Notes under the pieces: generated by a model
What the model was told of the DNA's origin: nothing
Databases searched by the model: none
Seen by the model: the letters and a program-made list of their open reading frames with translations, nothing else
NCBI RefSeq assembly: GCF_009827055.1
Contig: NZ_WUMK01000004.1
Span: 124,001 to 188,000 of the forward strand
Direction of reading: 5' to 3'
Origin: Shinella kummerowiae
GTDB taxonomy: Bacteria > Pseudomonadota > Alphaproteobacteria > Rhizobiales > Rhizobiaceae
Length of the DNA: 64,000 nt
Shown: one piece after another, positions 8,648 to 17,557 of the stretch
Numbering within the stretch: position 1 is the first letter of the stretch
Layout: every line of letters begins with the position of its first letter
Made by a program: the position numbers and the translations under genes

Positions 8648-10221
8648 TGAAGACTCTGCCCCGTCTGCTGGCGCTGTCTCTCGCCGTCGCCTTGCCGGCG
8701 CCGGTTTTCGCGGCACAGACCTACGCGCTCGTCGTCGGCGTCGACCAGTACCCGAACGATGTCAGTCTGGACGGTGCGGTGCGGGACGCGGAAGACGTTT
8801 ATCGTTCGATGACCGCGGCGGGCTTCACGACCACCAAGTTCACCAACGAGCAGGCCCGCAAGGACGATATCCGCAAGGCCTGGACCGACATGGTGGCACA
8901 GGCCGCCGCCGGCGATACGATCATCTTCACCTATGCGGGCCACGGTGCACAGATGCCCGAGCTTGTCGCGGGCGACGAGGCGGATGGCCTCGACGAGTTT
9001 CTTCAGCTGCCGGGTTTCGACCGCAACCGTTATGATGAAACATCCAACGAGATCATCGTCGACAACGAGATGAACGCCTGGTTTGCCGAGGCCGAGGGCA
9101 AGGGCGTGCATGTGCTGTTCGTCTCGGACAGCTGCTTTTCCGGTGGCATGAGCCGGTCGATCAAGGGCAAGAGCCGCCTCGCACCGGCCGTCAAGGTCAA
9201 GCTCGCGCCACCGTCGCAGGAGGCGATCGCCGGCGCCAATCTCAAGGAAATCAGCTTCAAGCAGGTGACGGTGCTGGCGGCCTCGCTGGAAAGCCAGCCG
9301 ACGCCGGAGGTCATCATCGACGGCGAGCCGCGCGGCGCTCTGAGCTGGAGCTTTGCCCGCGCCGTGGAGGGCAGCGCCGACCGCGATGGGGACGGCGTCA
9401 TTACCCGTATCGAGCTTGAAGACTATATCTTCTCCAATGTGAAGAACCGCTCGGAAGCCTTGCAGGTGCCGAACTTCATGCCGCAGGTGGCGCGTTCGGA
9501 TGGTGAGGTCGTCGTGACCTTGACGCGCGGCATCCCGGTCGCGAGCGGCAACACCACGACGACAGACACCGCTGATGACGGCGCGGCCGATGCGGGCAAG
9601 ACGGTCAAGACGGCGAAGGATCTCGGCTGGACGGGCAACATCGCCCTTCAGATCGACGGCACGGCAGACAAGCCGAAGAATGCCGATGGCACCGGGACGC
9701 CCTATCGCTGGGATGTGGCGGGCGGCGTCTTCTACACGCCGAATGGCGATGTCGCGGCCGAAAATGTCGGCGCGGACCGTATCCAGTCCGTAGTGGACAA
9801 ATATGTGCTGCTCGACTTCCTGAAGGCCATGGCCAGCCAGAATCCCGGTTCCGTGTCTTTGACGCCCACCAAGGATATATATGCTGCCGGCGATCGCCTG
9901 CGTTTCGACGCGCCGCCCGGCCGCTATCCGAACATGCTCGTCTTCAACCTCGCCAATACAGGCGAGGTGCAGTTCCTCGACATGCAGGCGGCGGGCACGA
10001 ACAGTTCCGAATTCAAGCTGACGGATGTCGAGGTCGTCAAACCGTTCGGCGCCGACCACCTCATCACGATCTGGACGGCCGAGCCAGTCGATGCGATCGG
10101 CGCGGTGCTGGCGGACAAGAACGTGACGGCCGAAGCCCTGCTGCGGGCGCTGACGACCCGTCTCGACGGCAAGGAAGCCGGCGTCGCCATTCAACCTCTC
10201 TACACGCGGGAAACGCTCTGA
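8644..10221 (+). CDS. Exported caspase-like (C14) protein 1
   Basis: This 525-residue protein has a signal peptide ending at VFAA (about residue 24). The p20-like core shows the catalytic dyad: His100 in TYAGHGAQ and Cys164 in SDSCFSGG, with the conserved acidic GDEADGLDE between them. This is typical of metacaspases and orthocaspases, which cut after Arg or Lys. Residues 246-257 (DRDGDGVITRIE) form a canonical EF-hand loop. The C-terminal part (about 395-480) looks like a diverged DUF4384 module. It is coupled by ATGA overlap to the OmpA-type gene and by TGATG to the next caspase-like gene. Export to the periplasm is unusual for this family. Activity and target are not shown. Confidence 0.88.
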   Translation: MMKTLPRLLALSLAVALPAPVFAAQTYALVVGVDQYPNDVSLDGAVRDAEDVYRSMTAAGFTTTKFTNEQARKDDIRKAWTDMVAQAAAGDTIIFTYAGHGAQMPELVAGDEADGLDEFLQLPGFDRNRYDETSNEIIVDNEMNAWFAEAEGKGVHVLFVSDSCFSGGMSRSIKGKSRLAPAVKVKLAPPSQEAIAGANLKEISFKQVTVLAASLESQPTPEVIIDGEPRGALSWSFARAVEGSADRDGDGVITRIELEDYIFSNVKNRSEALQVPNFMPQVARSDGEVVVTLTRGIPVASGNTTTTDTADDGAADAGKTVKTAKDLGWTGNIALQIDGTADKPKNADGTGTPYRWDVAGGVFYTPNGDVAAENVGADRIQSVVDKYVLLDFLKAMASQNPGSVSLTPTKDIYAAGDRLRFDAPPGRYPNMLVFNLANTGEVQFLDMQAAGTNSSEFKLTDVEVVKPFGADHLITIWTAEPVDAIGAVLADKNVTAEALLRALTTRLDGKEAGVAIQPLYTRETL

Positions 10222-11768
10222 TGATCCGTTACGCCGCCGCTCTTCTCCTGTCGCTTAGCCTTTTCTCCGGGGCGGAGGCCGCCGACCGGGCGCTCCTGAT
10301 CGGCATCGGCACCTACGCTTCGCTGCCTGAAAAAATGTTCCTCGAAGGGCCGAAGAACGATGTACCGCTGATCGAGAAGCTGCTGAAGGAGAAGCAGGGT
10401 TATGCGGCGGATTCCATCCGGGTCCTGCTCGACAAGGATGCGAGCCGCGCGTCAATCCTCGCCAACATCGACGAGTGGCTGGTCAACGGCACGCAGCCGG
10501 GCGACCGGGTCTATTTCTACTTCTCCGGTCACGGCCTTCAGGTGAAGGACGTGAGTGGCGACGAGGAGGACGGGCTGGACGAGGCGCTGTCGACCTATGA
10601 CATCGTTGCCGGCGATGGCGACTGGTCGAATGTCATTCTCGATGACGAGATCGATGCGATGCTGGCGAAGTTGAAGGATCGCGCCGTTTCCATCGTCATC
10701 GACGCCTGCCATTCGGGCACGATTTCACGCTCGCTGTCCACGGATGTCGGCGAAGCGCTGGAGAGCGCGCGCTTCCTGCCGCGGCCCTTCGCCAAACCGG
10801 TCGACGTGGTGAAGACGCGCGGCCTACGCATCGACGTTGCCGTGGTCGACAAGCCGGAGATCGCCAAGCAGAACGGCGTGGAGGCGTGGAGTGCGGCCTC
10901 GTCCTATCAGGTGGCCTGGGATGATACGCGCCTGCCGCCCGAAGAGCGGCACGGCGTTTTCACGCTCTCCTACGTCAATGGCCACGAGATTTCCGCTGCC
11001 GATAGCAATGGCAACGGTATCGTCTCCAACGCGGAGCTGCTCGAATATGTGAAGAAGCAGTCGCAGACCTATTGCGCCGCGCAAACGCAGTGCCAGGGTC
11101 TCGATCCGCAGCTGGAGGTCAATTACGCGCTGCTTGGTGCCAGCGCCGTCACGCCGGCCGCCGAAGGCGGGCAGCAGTATCAGCAGCCGCAGACCGGCGG
11201 CGAAACGCAGCAGAACCCCGACTACGGCAAGGTTGAGGAGGTCAAGGTCGAGAACACGCCGCAGACGGCTTACGTCGCAGCGGACCCGGTGGATGCCGTC
11301 GGTGACATTCTCGGCAAGCCGCAGACCGGCGATGTCACGGTGGCGCTCTCCTCCGACCACCTCAAGGCTGGCGATGCCTTCAAGATCAGCGTGACGAGCA
11401 GCACAGGCGGGCACCTCATCCTCTACGACGTCGACAAGGACGGCAAGGCGACGCAGATTTTCCCGAACGAGGCGGCGCAGAAGATCACGCCGCTGACGCC
11501 GAACATGCCGCTCACCATTCCCGACGACTATTACGGCTTCGATTTCGAGGCGGATGGCCCAAGCGAAAACGTGCTGGTGGCGATCGTCATCGCCGACGAT
11601 GTCGACCTCACCAAGGTCGCGCCCAACGACTACGGCCTGACCAAGGAACTGGATGCGCGCACCACGATCGCCGAGATCGCCGATACCCTGAAACAGACGT
11701 GGACGCGCGATGCTGAAAACCGCAGCGTCAACTGGTCGCTCGGGCTGCTGAAATATACGGTCTATTGA
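10221..11768 (+). CDS. Exported caspase-like (C14) protein 2 with DUF4384
   Basis: This 515-residue protein has a signal peptide ending at AEA (residue 20). The catalytic pair is His104 in YFSGHGLQ and Cys163 in IDACHSGT, with GDEEDGLDE between them. Residues 261-272 (DSNGNGIVSNAE) fit an EF-hand loop. A Gln-rich linker (about 318-345) leads to a clear DUF4384 domain (about 365-465) containing a DKDGKATQIFPN turn. The first codon shares a base with the stop of the previous gene, so the two caspase-like proteins should be made in similar amounts. They are clearly diverged, which argues against a very recent duplication. It converges on moeA 36 bp downstream with no clear hairpin between. The biological role is unknown. 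Confidence 0.88.
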   Translation: MIRYAAALLLSLSLFSGAEAADRALLIGIGTYASLPEKMFLEGPKNDVPLIEKLLKEKQGYAADSIRVLLDKDASRASILANIDEWLVNGTQPGDRVYFYFSGHGLQVKDVSGDEEDGLDEALSTYDIVAGDGDWSNVILDDEIDAMLAKLKDRAVSIVIDACHSGTISRSLSTDVGEALESARFLPRPFAKPVDVVKTRGLRIDVAVVDKPEIAKQNGVEAWSAASSYQVAWDDTRLPPEERHGVFTLSYVNGHEISAADSNGNGIVSNAELLEYVKKQSQTYCAAQTQCQGLDPQLEVNYALLGASAVTPAAEGGQQYQQPQTGGETQQNPDYGKVEEVKVENTPQTAYVAADPVDAVGDILGKPQTGDVTVALSSDHLKAGDAFKISVTSSTGGHLILYDVDKDGKATQIFPNEAAQKITPLTPNMPLTIPDDYYGFDFEADGPSENVLVAIVIADDVDLTKVAPNDYGLTKELDARTTIAEIADTLKQTWTRDAENRSVNWSLGLLKYTVY

Positions 11769-11804
11769 GCGAACGGGCCGCCGAGGCTGCCCGAAAGCGC
11801 CGGC

Positions 11805-13028
11805 TCAGCCTTGCGGCTCGCGGATCAGCAGGATCTCGCAGTTCATGCCTTCCGGCGCTGCCGGCGCATGCGGCGCACGGATGAGCAGGCCTTCCGATTC
11901 GGCGAACAGCTTCATCATCGAGGAATCCTGCTTTTCGAACGGCGTCACGCGGTAAGTCCCGTCAGCGGCGCGGTGGATGCGCGACCGCACATAGTCCTGC
12001 CGCTGGTCGTTCTCCTTGAGCGCGACGGCGGCAATGGCTGGATGCTGCCGGTTCCGCGCAGGCAGGCGGGCGAGATGGCGGACAAGCGGCTCGAGGAAGA
12101 GCAGCGAGCAGACGAGGCTCGACACCGGATTGCCGGGCAGGCCGACGACCTGGATGGCGCCAAGGCGGCCGACCATCAGCGGCTTGCCGGGGCGCATGGC
12201 GATGCGCCAGAAGTCGAGTTCCATGCCGGCTTCGCCAAGCACGGGCTGAACGAGATCGAAATCCCCGACGGAAGCGCCGCCGAGCGTCACGAGCACGTCG
12301 ATGTCGAGCGACAGCGCGTTGCGCACGGCGTCGAGGATCGCCTGTTTGTCGTCCCGGACGATGCCGAGGTCGATCACCTCCGCGCCGGCCTCGCGGGCGA
12401 GGGCGGAGACACCATAGGTGTTGGAGGCGATGATCTGGCTGGCGCCGGGCGGCGTGCCCGGCGGCACGAGTTCGTCGCCGGTGGCAAGCAGGGCAACGCG
12501 CGGGCGGGCGTAGACGGTCAGTTCCGGATGGTTCATGGCCGCTGCGACCGTCAGGCGGCCGGCATCGAGCACGTCGCCGGTCTTCAGCACGACGTCGCCT
12601 TCGGAAAAATCCTGGCCGCGCGGGCGGATATGGCGGCCTTTCGGCGTGAGGAAGGTCGTGCGGATGCGCCCGCCCTCCAGCACCTCGGCGTCTTCCTGCA
12701 AGAGCACGGTCTCGGCGGAGGCCGGAAGCGGCGCGCCGGTGAAGATGCGCACGGCCTCGCCGGGGCCGACGGAGCCATCGAAAGCATGCCCGGCGGCTGA
12801 GGTGCCGATGACCGTCAGGACGGAGCCGAGTTCGGCAATGTCCGCATGGCGGACGGCGTAACCGTCCATGGCGGAATTGTCGAAGGGTGGCTGGGTCAGC
12901 CGTGCGGCGATATCTTCGGCGAGCACGCGGCCCTGTGCGTCATGCAGTAAGACCTGTTCCGTGCGCTGCGTAGGGCTTGCGCCGGCGAGCAGGCGATCGA
13001 GGGCATCGGCAACGGGAAGAAGGGACAT
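11805..13028 (-). CDS. moeA: Molybdopterin molybdenumtransferase MoeA
   Basis: The 407-residue protein inserts molybdate into adenylylated molybdopterin, the last step of Mo-cofactor synthesis. Family marks include PPFDNSAMDGYA near the N terminus, IFTGAPLP, LATGDELV and the TLGGASVGDFD and LPGNPVSS motifs of the molybdopterin-binding domain. A longer frame reaches 13145, but ATG 13028 begins at the family N terminus ([10 protein letters not shown]). It shares one base with the moaC stop (TGATG), so translation is coupled. It is the last gene of the minus-strand operon. Confidence 0.95.
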   Translation of the reverse strand: MSLLPVADALDRLLAGASPTQRTEQVLLHDAQGRVLAEDIAARLTQPPFDNSAMDGYAVRHADIAELGSVLTVIGTSAAGHAFDGSVGPGEAVRIFTGAPLPASAETVLLQEDAEVLEGGRIRTTFLTPKGRHIRPRGQDFSEGDVVLKTGDVLDAGRLTVAAAMNHPELTVYARPRVALLATGDELVPPGTPPGASQIIASNTYGVSALAREAGAEVIDLGIVRDDKQAILDAVRNALSLDIDVLVTLGGASVGDFDLVQPVLGEAGMELDFWRIAMRPGKPLMVGRLGAIQVVGLPGNPVSSLVCSLLFLEPLVRHLARLPARNRQHPAIAAVALKENDQRQDYVRSRIHRAADGTYRVTPFEKQDSSMMKLFAESEGLLIRAPHAPAAPEGMNCEILLIREPQG

Positions 13029-13522
13029 CAGGCGTCTCTGCGTTTGTAATCGCCGGAGCGGCCACCGGATTTTTCGCGGAGCCGGACGCCGCCGATTTCC
13101 ATCTCGCGATCTGCGGCCTTTGCCATGTCGTAGATGGTGAGGCACGCGACGCTGACGGCGGTCAGTGCCTCCATCTCGACGCCGGTGCGGCCGGTCAGCT
13201 TCGCCATGGCCTCAACGCGCAGGCCGGGCAGGGCGCGGTCCTCGCGGATATCCACCGCGACCTTTGTCAGCATCAGCGGATGACAGAGCGGGATGAGGCT
13301 CGACGTCTGCTTGGCGGCCATGATACCGGCAAGACGCGCCGTGCCGATCACGTCGCCCTTCTTGGCGTCTCCTTTGAGGATGAGATCGAGCGTCGCGGGC
13401 GCCATGCGGATGAAACCCTCGGCGACGGCAATGCGGACGGTTTCGGCCTTGTCTCCGACATCGACCATGTTGGCTTCGCCGGAGGCATCGATATGGGTCA
13501 GCGTGTCAGCCGTCCCGGCCAT
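13028..13522 (-). CDS. moaC: Cyclic pyranopterin monophosphate synthase MoaC
   Basis: The 164-residue enzyme forms cyclic pyranopterin monophosphate in Mo-cofactor synthesis. The family sequence is complete, with MVDVGDK, the SLIPLCHPL motif, a [13 protein letters not shown] block and YDMAKA. The length is normal. Its start overlaps the trpC stop (TAATG) and its stop overlaps the moeA start, so it is translated as a link between tryptophan and Mo-cofactor genes. Confidence 0.96.
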   Translation of the reverse strand: MAGTADTLTHIDASGEANMVDVGDKAETVRIAVAEGFIRMAPATLDLILKGDAKKGDVIGTARLAGIMAAKQTSSLIPLCHPLMLTKVAVDIREDRALPGLRVEAMAKLTGRTGVEMEALTAVSVACLTIYDMAKAADREMEIGGVRLREKSGGRSGDYKRRDA

Positions 13523-14337
13523 TATTCCGCCGCCAGCATGCCGGCCGAGCCGGTCAGGAGTTCACGGGTCGCGGCCGCGACGTCATCCTTGCGCATCAGG
13601 CTTTCACCGACGAGGAAGGTGGAAATGCCGACCTTGCCGAGGCGCTCACAATCGGCATGGGTGAAGATGCCGCTTTCGCCGACGAGCAGCTTGTCGTCCG
13701 GCACCATGCCGGCGAGCTTTTCCGAAACGGCGAGATCGACCTCGAAGGTGCGCAGGTTGCGGTTGTTGACACCGACGAGCTTGGATTTCAGCTTCAGCGC
13801 GCGCTCCATCTCTTCCTCGTCATGCACCTCGATCAGCACGTCCATGCCGAGCGAGAAAGCGGAATCCTCCAGCATTTTCGCGGTGTCGTCGCTGAGCGAT
13901 GCCATGATGAGCAGGATGCAATCCGCACCCCAGGCGCGGGCTTCCAGCACCTGGTAGCTGTCGAACATGAAATCCTTGCGCAGCGCGGGCAGGGCGCATG
14001 CTTCACGCGCGGCGGTCAGGAATTCCGGTGCGCCCTGGAAGCTCGGCGTGTCGGTGAGCACGGAGAGGCAGGCGGCACCACCGGCCTCATAGGCTCTTGC
14101 CAGCGCTGGCGGATCGAAATCCGGACGGATCAGGCCCTTCGAGGGGCTTGCCTTCTTGATCTCGGCGATCAGGCCGAACCGACCTTTCGCCTTCTTGTCC
14201 TTGAGGCTTGCGAAGAAGCCGCGTGGCGGCTGCTGGTCGCGGATGCGGGCACGAAGCTCGGCGGGGGTGACACGCGCCTTGGCGGCGGCGATCTCGTCCA
14301 GCTTGTAGGCTTCGATCTTCTTCAGTATGTCGGTCAT
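13522..14337 (-). CDS. trpC: Indole-3-glycerol phosphate synthase
   Basis: The 271-residue TIM-barrel enzyme converts CdRP to indole-3-glycerol phosphate in tryptophan synthesis. Diagnostic blocks are [11 protein letters not shown], the LRKDFM strand, VGVNNRNL and GESGI. ATG 14337, with AGTAGGAT upstream, is preferred over a TTG two codons earlier. It lies 8 bp after trpD and overlaps moaC by one base. Confidence 0.96.
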   Translation of the reverse strand: MTDILKKIEAYKLDEIAAAKARVTPAELRARIRDQQPPRGFFASLKDKKAKGRFGLIAEIKKASPSKGLIRPDFDPPALARAYEAGGAACLSVLTDTPSFQGAPEFLTAAREACALPALRKDFMFDSYQVLEARAWGADCILLIMASLSDDTAKMLEDSAFSLGMDVLIEVHDEEEMERALKLKSKLVGVNNRNLRTFEVDLAVSEKLAGMVPDDKLLVGESGIFTHADCERLGKVGISTFLVGESLMRKDDVAAATRELLTGSAGMLAAE

Positions 14338-14345
14338 GGCCAATC

Positions 14346-15368
14346 CTACTCCGCCTGGCCTTCATTGGAAACCGTGACAAGACGCTCCAGTGCGGCGCGG
14401 GCGCGGCCGCTCTCGAGCGCTTCCGTCGCCAGCGCCATGCCGTCCTTCAGCGTTTGCGCCCTGCCGGCCACGACCAGCGAGGCAGCGGCATTGGCAAGCG
14501 AGATGTCACGATAGGGCATGTGCGCGCCGCCGAGCACCGAGAGGAGGGCGGCGGCATTGTGCGCGCCGTCACCGCCGCGGATATCGTCGAGTTTCACCTG
14601 CGGAAGGCCGAAATCGGCGGGCGTCAGTTCGAAGGTGCGGATCTTGCCGTCCTCGAGTGCCGCGACCTGCGTCGTGCCGGTCGTGGTGATCTCGTCGAGG
14701 CCTTCGCCGTGCACGACCCAGATGCTTTCCGAGCCGAGGTCCCGCATCACTTCGGCAATCGGCACCAGCCAGTGCGGCGAGAAGACGCCGAGGAGCTGGC
14801 GCTTGACGCCGCCGGGATTGGACAGAGGACCAAGCAGGTTGAAGATCGTGCGCGTGCCGAGTTCGACGCGCGACGGGCCGACATGCTTCATCGCAGGATG
14901 GTGCAATTGGGCGAACATGAAGCCGAGGCCGGCATCGTGGACGCAGCGGGCAATCTCGGCCGGGCCGATATCGAGCTTGACGCCAAGGCAGGAGAGGGCA
15001 TCCGCCGTGCCGGACTTGGAGCTGAGCGCCCTGTTGCCATGTTTGGCGACGGGCACACCGGCGCCGGCGACGATGATCGCAGCAAGTGTCGAGATGTTGT
15101 AGGTCCCTGCACCATCACCGCCGGTGCCGACGATGTCCATGGCATCCGCCGGCACGGTGACCGGCAGCATGCGGGCGCGCATCGAGCCGACGGCGCCGTA
15201 GATCTCGTCCACGGTCTCGCCGCGCACGCGCAGCGCCATCAGGAAGCCGCCGATCTGCGAGGGCGTGGCGGCGCCGGACATGATGATCTCGAAAGCGCCT
15301 CTCGCCTCCTCGCGGTCGAGATGGTTTCCCGCCGCGACTTTGGCAATATAGGGTTTCAGGTCGGACAT
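14346..15368 (-). CDS. trpD: Anthranilate phosphoribosyltransferase
   Basis: The 340-residue enzyme transfers phosphoribosyl from PRPP to anthranilate, the second step of tryptophan synthesis. The PRPP loop DIVGTGGDG, the [13 protein letters not shown] segment and the [12 protein letters not shown] block are intact, and the length is standard. It is a separate TrpD rather than a TrpGD fusion. It follows ppiD by 16 bp and precedes trpC by 8 bp, so it is probably cotranscribed from a promoter upstream of ppiD. Confidence 0.96.
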   Translation of the reverse strand: MSDLKPYIAKVAAGNHLDREEARGAFEIIMSGAATPSQIGGFLMALRVRGETVDEIYGAVGSMRARMLPVTVPADAMDIVGTGGDGAGTYNISTLAAIIVAGAGVPVAKHGNRALSSKSGTADALSCLGVKLDIGPAEIARCVHDAGLGFMFAQLHHPAMKHVGPSRVELGTRTIFNLLGPLSNPGGVKRQLLGVFSPHWLVPIAEVMRDLGSESIWVVHGEGLDEITTTGTTQVAALEDGKIRTFELTPADFGLPQVKLDDIRGGDGAHNAAALLSVLGGAHMPYRDISLANAAASLVVAGRAQTLKDGMALATEALESGRARAALERLVTVSNEGQAE

Positions 15369-15384
15369 GGATTTCCCGTCTCCC

Positions 15385-17274
15385 TTACCGCGCGATGCTT
15401 TGTTCGGCGAGCGTGCGGTTGATGGAGACGCCGTAGGCCGTCTGCAGCGCGCTGACCATCTGGTCGAGAATGTCGTCTCCGCTGGCGCGGGCGACGGCGG
15501 CGATCTGCTGCTCGTCGTTGGAGAGCGCGTCGGTTGCCGTATCCGCGTTGGCTTCCGTCACCTTCAGCAGGATCTGGCCTTCGCCATCGACGCCCGGCGT
15601 GTTGACGACATGGCCGACAGGGCCGGCAAAGGCCGCCGCAACTGCGGCGGGACCGAGCACCGGATCCTGCGCGCCACGGTGCAGACCGATCTTGTTTTCG
15701 ACGGCAATGCCGAGTTCGCCGGCAATAGCGGCAAGGTCGCCGCCCTTGCGGACACGCTCAGCCAGTTCGCCTGCCTTCGTGGCGAGCGCCTGGCGCTGCT
15801 GTTCGGCCGTCCAATCGGCAACGACGCGGTCGCGCACTTCGTCGAGCGTGCGGTCACGATCCGGGATCACGTCGAGCACTTCGAACCAGGCATAACCTTC
15901 GCGGCCGACATTGACCGGCTGGGTTTCCGTGCCGACGTCCGTCTTGAAGATTTCGCCGACAAGGGCGGCTTTTTCCGGCAAGCCGTTGATTTCCTCGCCC
16001 TTCTGGTCGTTGCCCTGGGCGTCGATCGCCTCGATCGTCACGGCCTTCAGGTTGTTCTTGGCGGCGGCCTCGGCAAGAGTCAGGCCCTCGGCGCGGCTGT
16101 CCTCGATGCGGTCATGCACGGCAAGAATGCCGTCGGCCGCTTCGGAAAGCGCCAGCTCGTTGCGCAGTTCTTCCTTTACTTCGTCGAAGGACTTCAGCAC
16201 TTCCGGGCGGATGTTCGTCACGCGCAGGATGATCGGACCGAACGTGCCGTCGATGACCGGCGTCGTGCCGCCATCCGCAGCGACGGCGAAGGCGGGCTCC
16301 GCGAATTTCTGGTCCGGGACGTTCGCCTTCGTGAAATCGCCGAGCAGCACGTCGGCCGGGGTCTTGCCCTGTTCCGTGATGAGCGCGTCGAAGGTCGTGC
16401 CGGCGGCAAGCTTCGTGGCGGCGGCATCGGCAGCGGCGCGGTCGGCAAAGGTCAGCTGCTCGATCGTGCGGGTTGCCGGCGTGCGGTATTTTTCCTTGTT
16501 CTTCTCGTAGTCGGCCTGCAGCGCCTCGTCGGTGATGGCGGCCGTGTCCAGGATGTCCTTCGGCTCGAGCGCGAGATAGACGAATTTGCGGTATTCCGGT
16601 GCGCGATACTTCGCCTTGTTCTGTTCGAACCAGGGCGCGAGCACGTCATCGCCCGGCGCCTTGACGGGGTCGATATTGGCATTGCTCAACAGCAGGTAGT
16701 CAATGGTGCGCGCTTCGTTGCGATACTGGCGAAGCGCTTCGGTCAGCACGGCAGGCGCCTTGTAACCATCGGAAACGGCTTCGACCACCTGGGTGCGGAT
16801 CGCCACCTGGCTGCGGTTGTTGATATAGTCGTTCTCGCGCAGGCCCGCATTGCGCAGCACGGACGAGAAGGCCATGCGGTCGAACTGGCCATTGACGCCG
16901 CGGAAGGCCGGATCGTCGGCGATCAGCTGGGCGAGGCGGCCTTCGGAGAGTCCGAGGTTCATGTCGCGCGAAAGCTGGTCGAGTGCCGCACCCGCAACGA
17001 GTTCGGCAAAAACCTGGTTCTCGACGCCGAAGGCGCGAGCCTGTTCGGCGGTGAGCCGCGTGCCGAAGCGCTGCGACATCGTTGCGACCTGGCGCTCATA
17101 GGCCAAACGGAAGTCCGTCGGCGAGACCTTGACGTCCCCGACTGTGACGACGGCGTTCGACGCGCCGGTAACAAGCGAACTCGAAACGCCCCAAACTGCG
17201 AAAGAACCGACCAGTACGATCAGCAGGGCTTTTGCCACCCAGGTCTGGGAGGCGCGTCTCAGGGCGTCGAGCAT
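15385..17274 (-). CDS. ppiD: Membrane-anchored peptidyl-prolyl isomerase PpiD/SurA-N family
   Basis: The 629-residue protein has one N-terminal membrane anchor (about residues 13-35) followed by a large periplasmic part. This consists of a SurA-like chaperone N domain (about 40-160), a parvulin-type region in the middle (about 230-370), and a long C-terminal helical domain. PpiD proteins help outer-membrane and exported proteins fold as they leave the Sec channel. ATG 17274 has GAGGAAAT upstream. It is the first gene of the ppiD-trpD-trpC-moaC-moeA run. The AT-rich region 17275-17557 between it and the divergent transporter gene should hold both promoters; no other gene is seen there. Confidence 0.9.
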   Translation of the reverse strand: MLDALRRASQTWVAKALLIVLVGSFAVWGVSSSLVTGASNAVVTVGDVKVSPTDFRLAYERQVATMSQRFGTRLTAEQARAFGVENQVFAELVAGAALDQLSRDMNLGLSEGRLAQLIADDPAFRGVNGQFDRMAFSSVLRNAGLRENDYINNRSQVAIRTQVVEAVSDGYKAPAVLTEALRQYRNEARTIDYLLLSNANIDPVKAPGDDVLAPWFEQNKAKYRAPEYRKFVYLALEPKDILDTAAITDEALQADYEKNKEKYRTPATRTIEQLTFADRAAADAAATKLAAGTTFDALITEQGKTPADVLLGDFTKANVPDQKFAEPAFAVAADGGTTPVIDGTFGPIILRVTNIRPEVLKSFDEVKEELRNELALSEAADGILAVHDRIEDSRAEGLTLAEAAAKNNLKAVTIEAIDAQGNDQKGEEINGLPEKAALVGEIFKTDVGTETQPVNVGREGYAWFEVLDVIPDRDRTLDEVRDRVVADWTAEQQRQALATKAGELAERVRKGGDLAAIAGELGIAVENKIGLHRGAQDPVLGPAAVAAAFAGPVGHVVNTPGVDGEGQILLKVTEANADTATDALSNDEQQIAAVARASGDDILDQMVSALQTAYGVSINRTLAEQSIAR

Positions 17275-17557
17275 CGTCTAAATTTCCTCATGAACGCGGC
17301 CATGCGGCCGGAAATCGTCTCTTAAAGGAAAGTTCACGGGAATTGAAGTGCGCAACGTGCTTGCAATGCTGCGCAAAATAACCGCTCGCACACAAGCGGG
17401 CTTTGCTTCGATTTCCTTTGCCGGCAAACCAAATTTTTTTGAAATTATTGGCAGATTTCCGACGAATTCCACTGTCATAATTTGAAAATTCATGCTCGGA
17501 TGCGTGATCACCGCCGTGAGTCCGTTCGCGACCGGGGTGTGGAGGAGGATAACAAAG

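Noticed and set aside
8587-10194. Long antisense open frame opposite the first caspase-like gene
   Set aside because: It is the mirror of a real GC-rich gene. It has no recognisable domain and no ribosome site.
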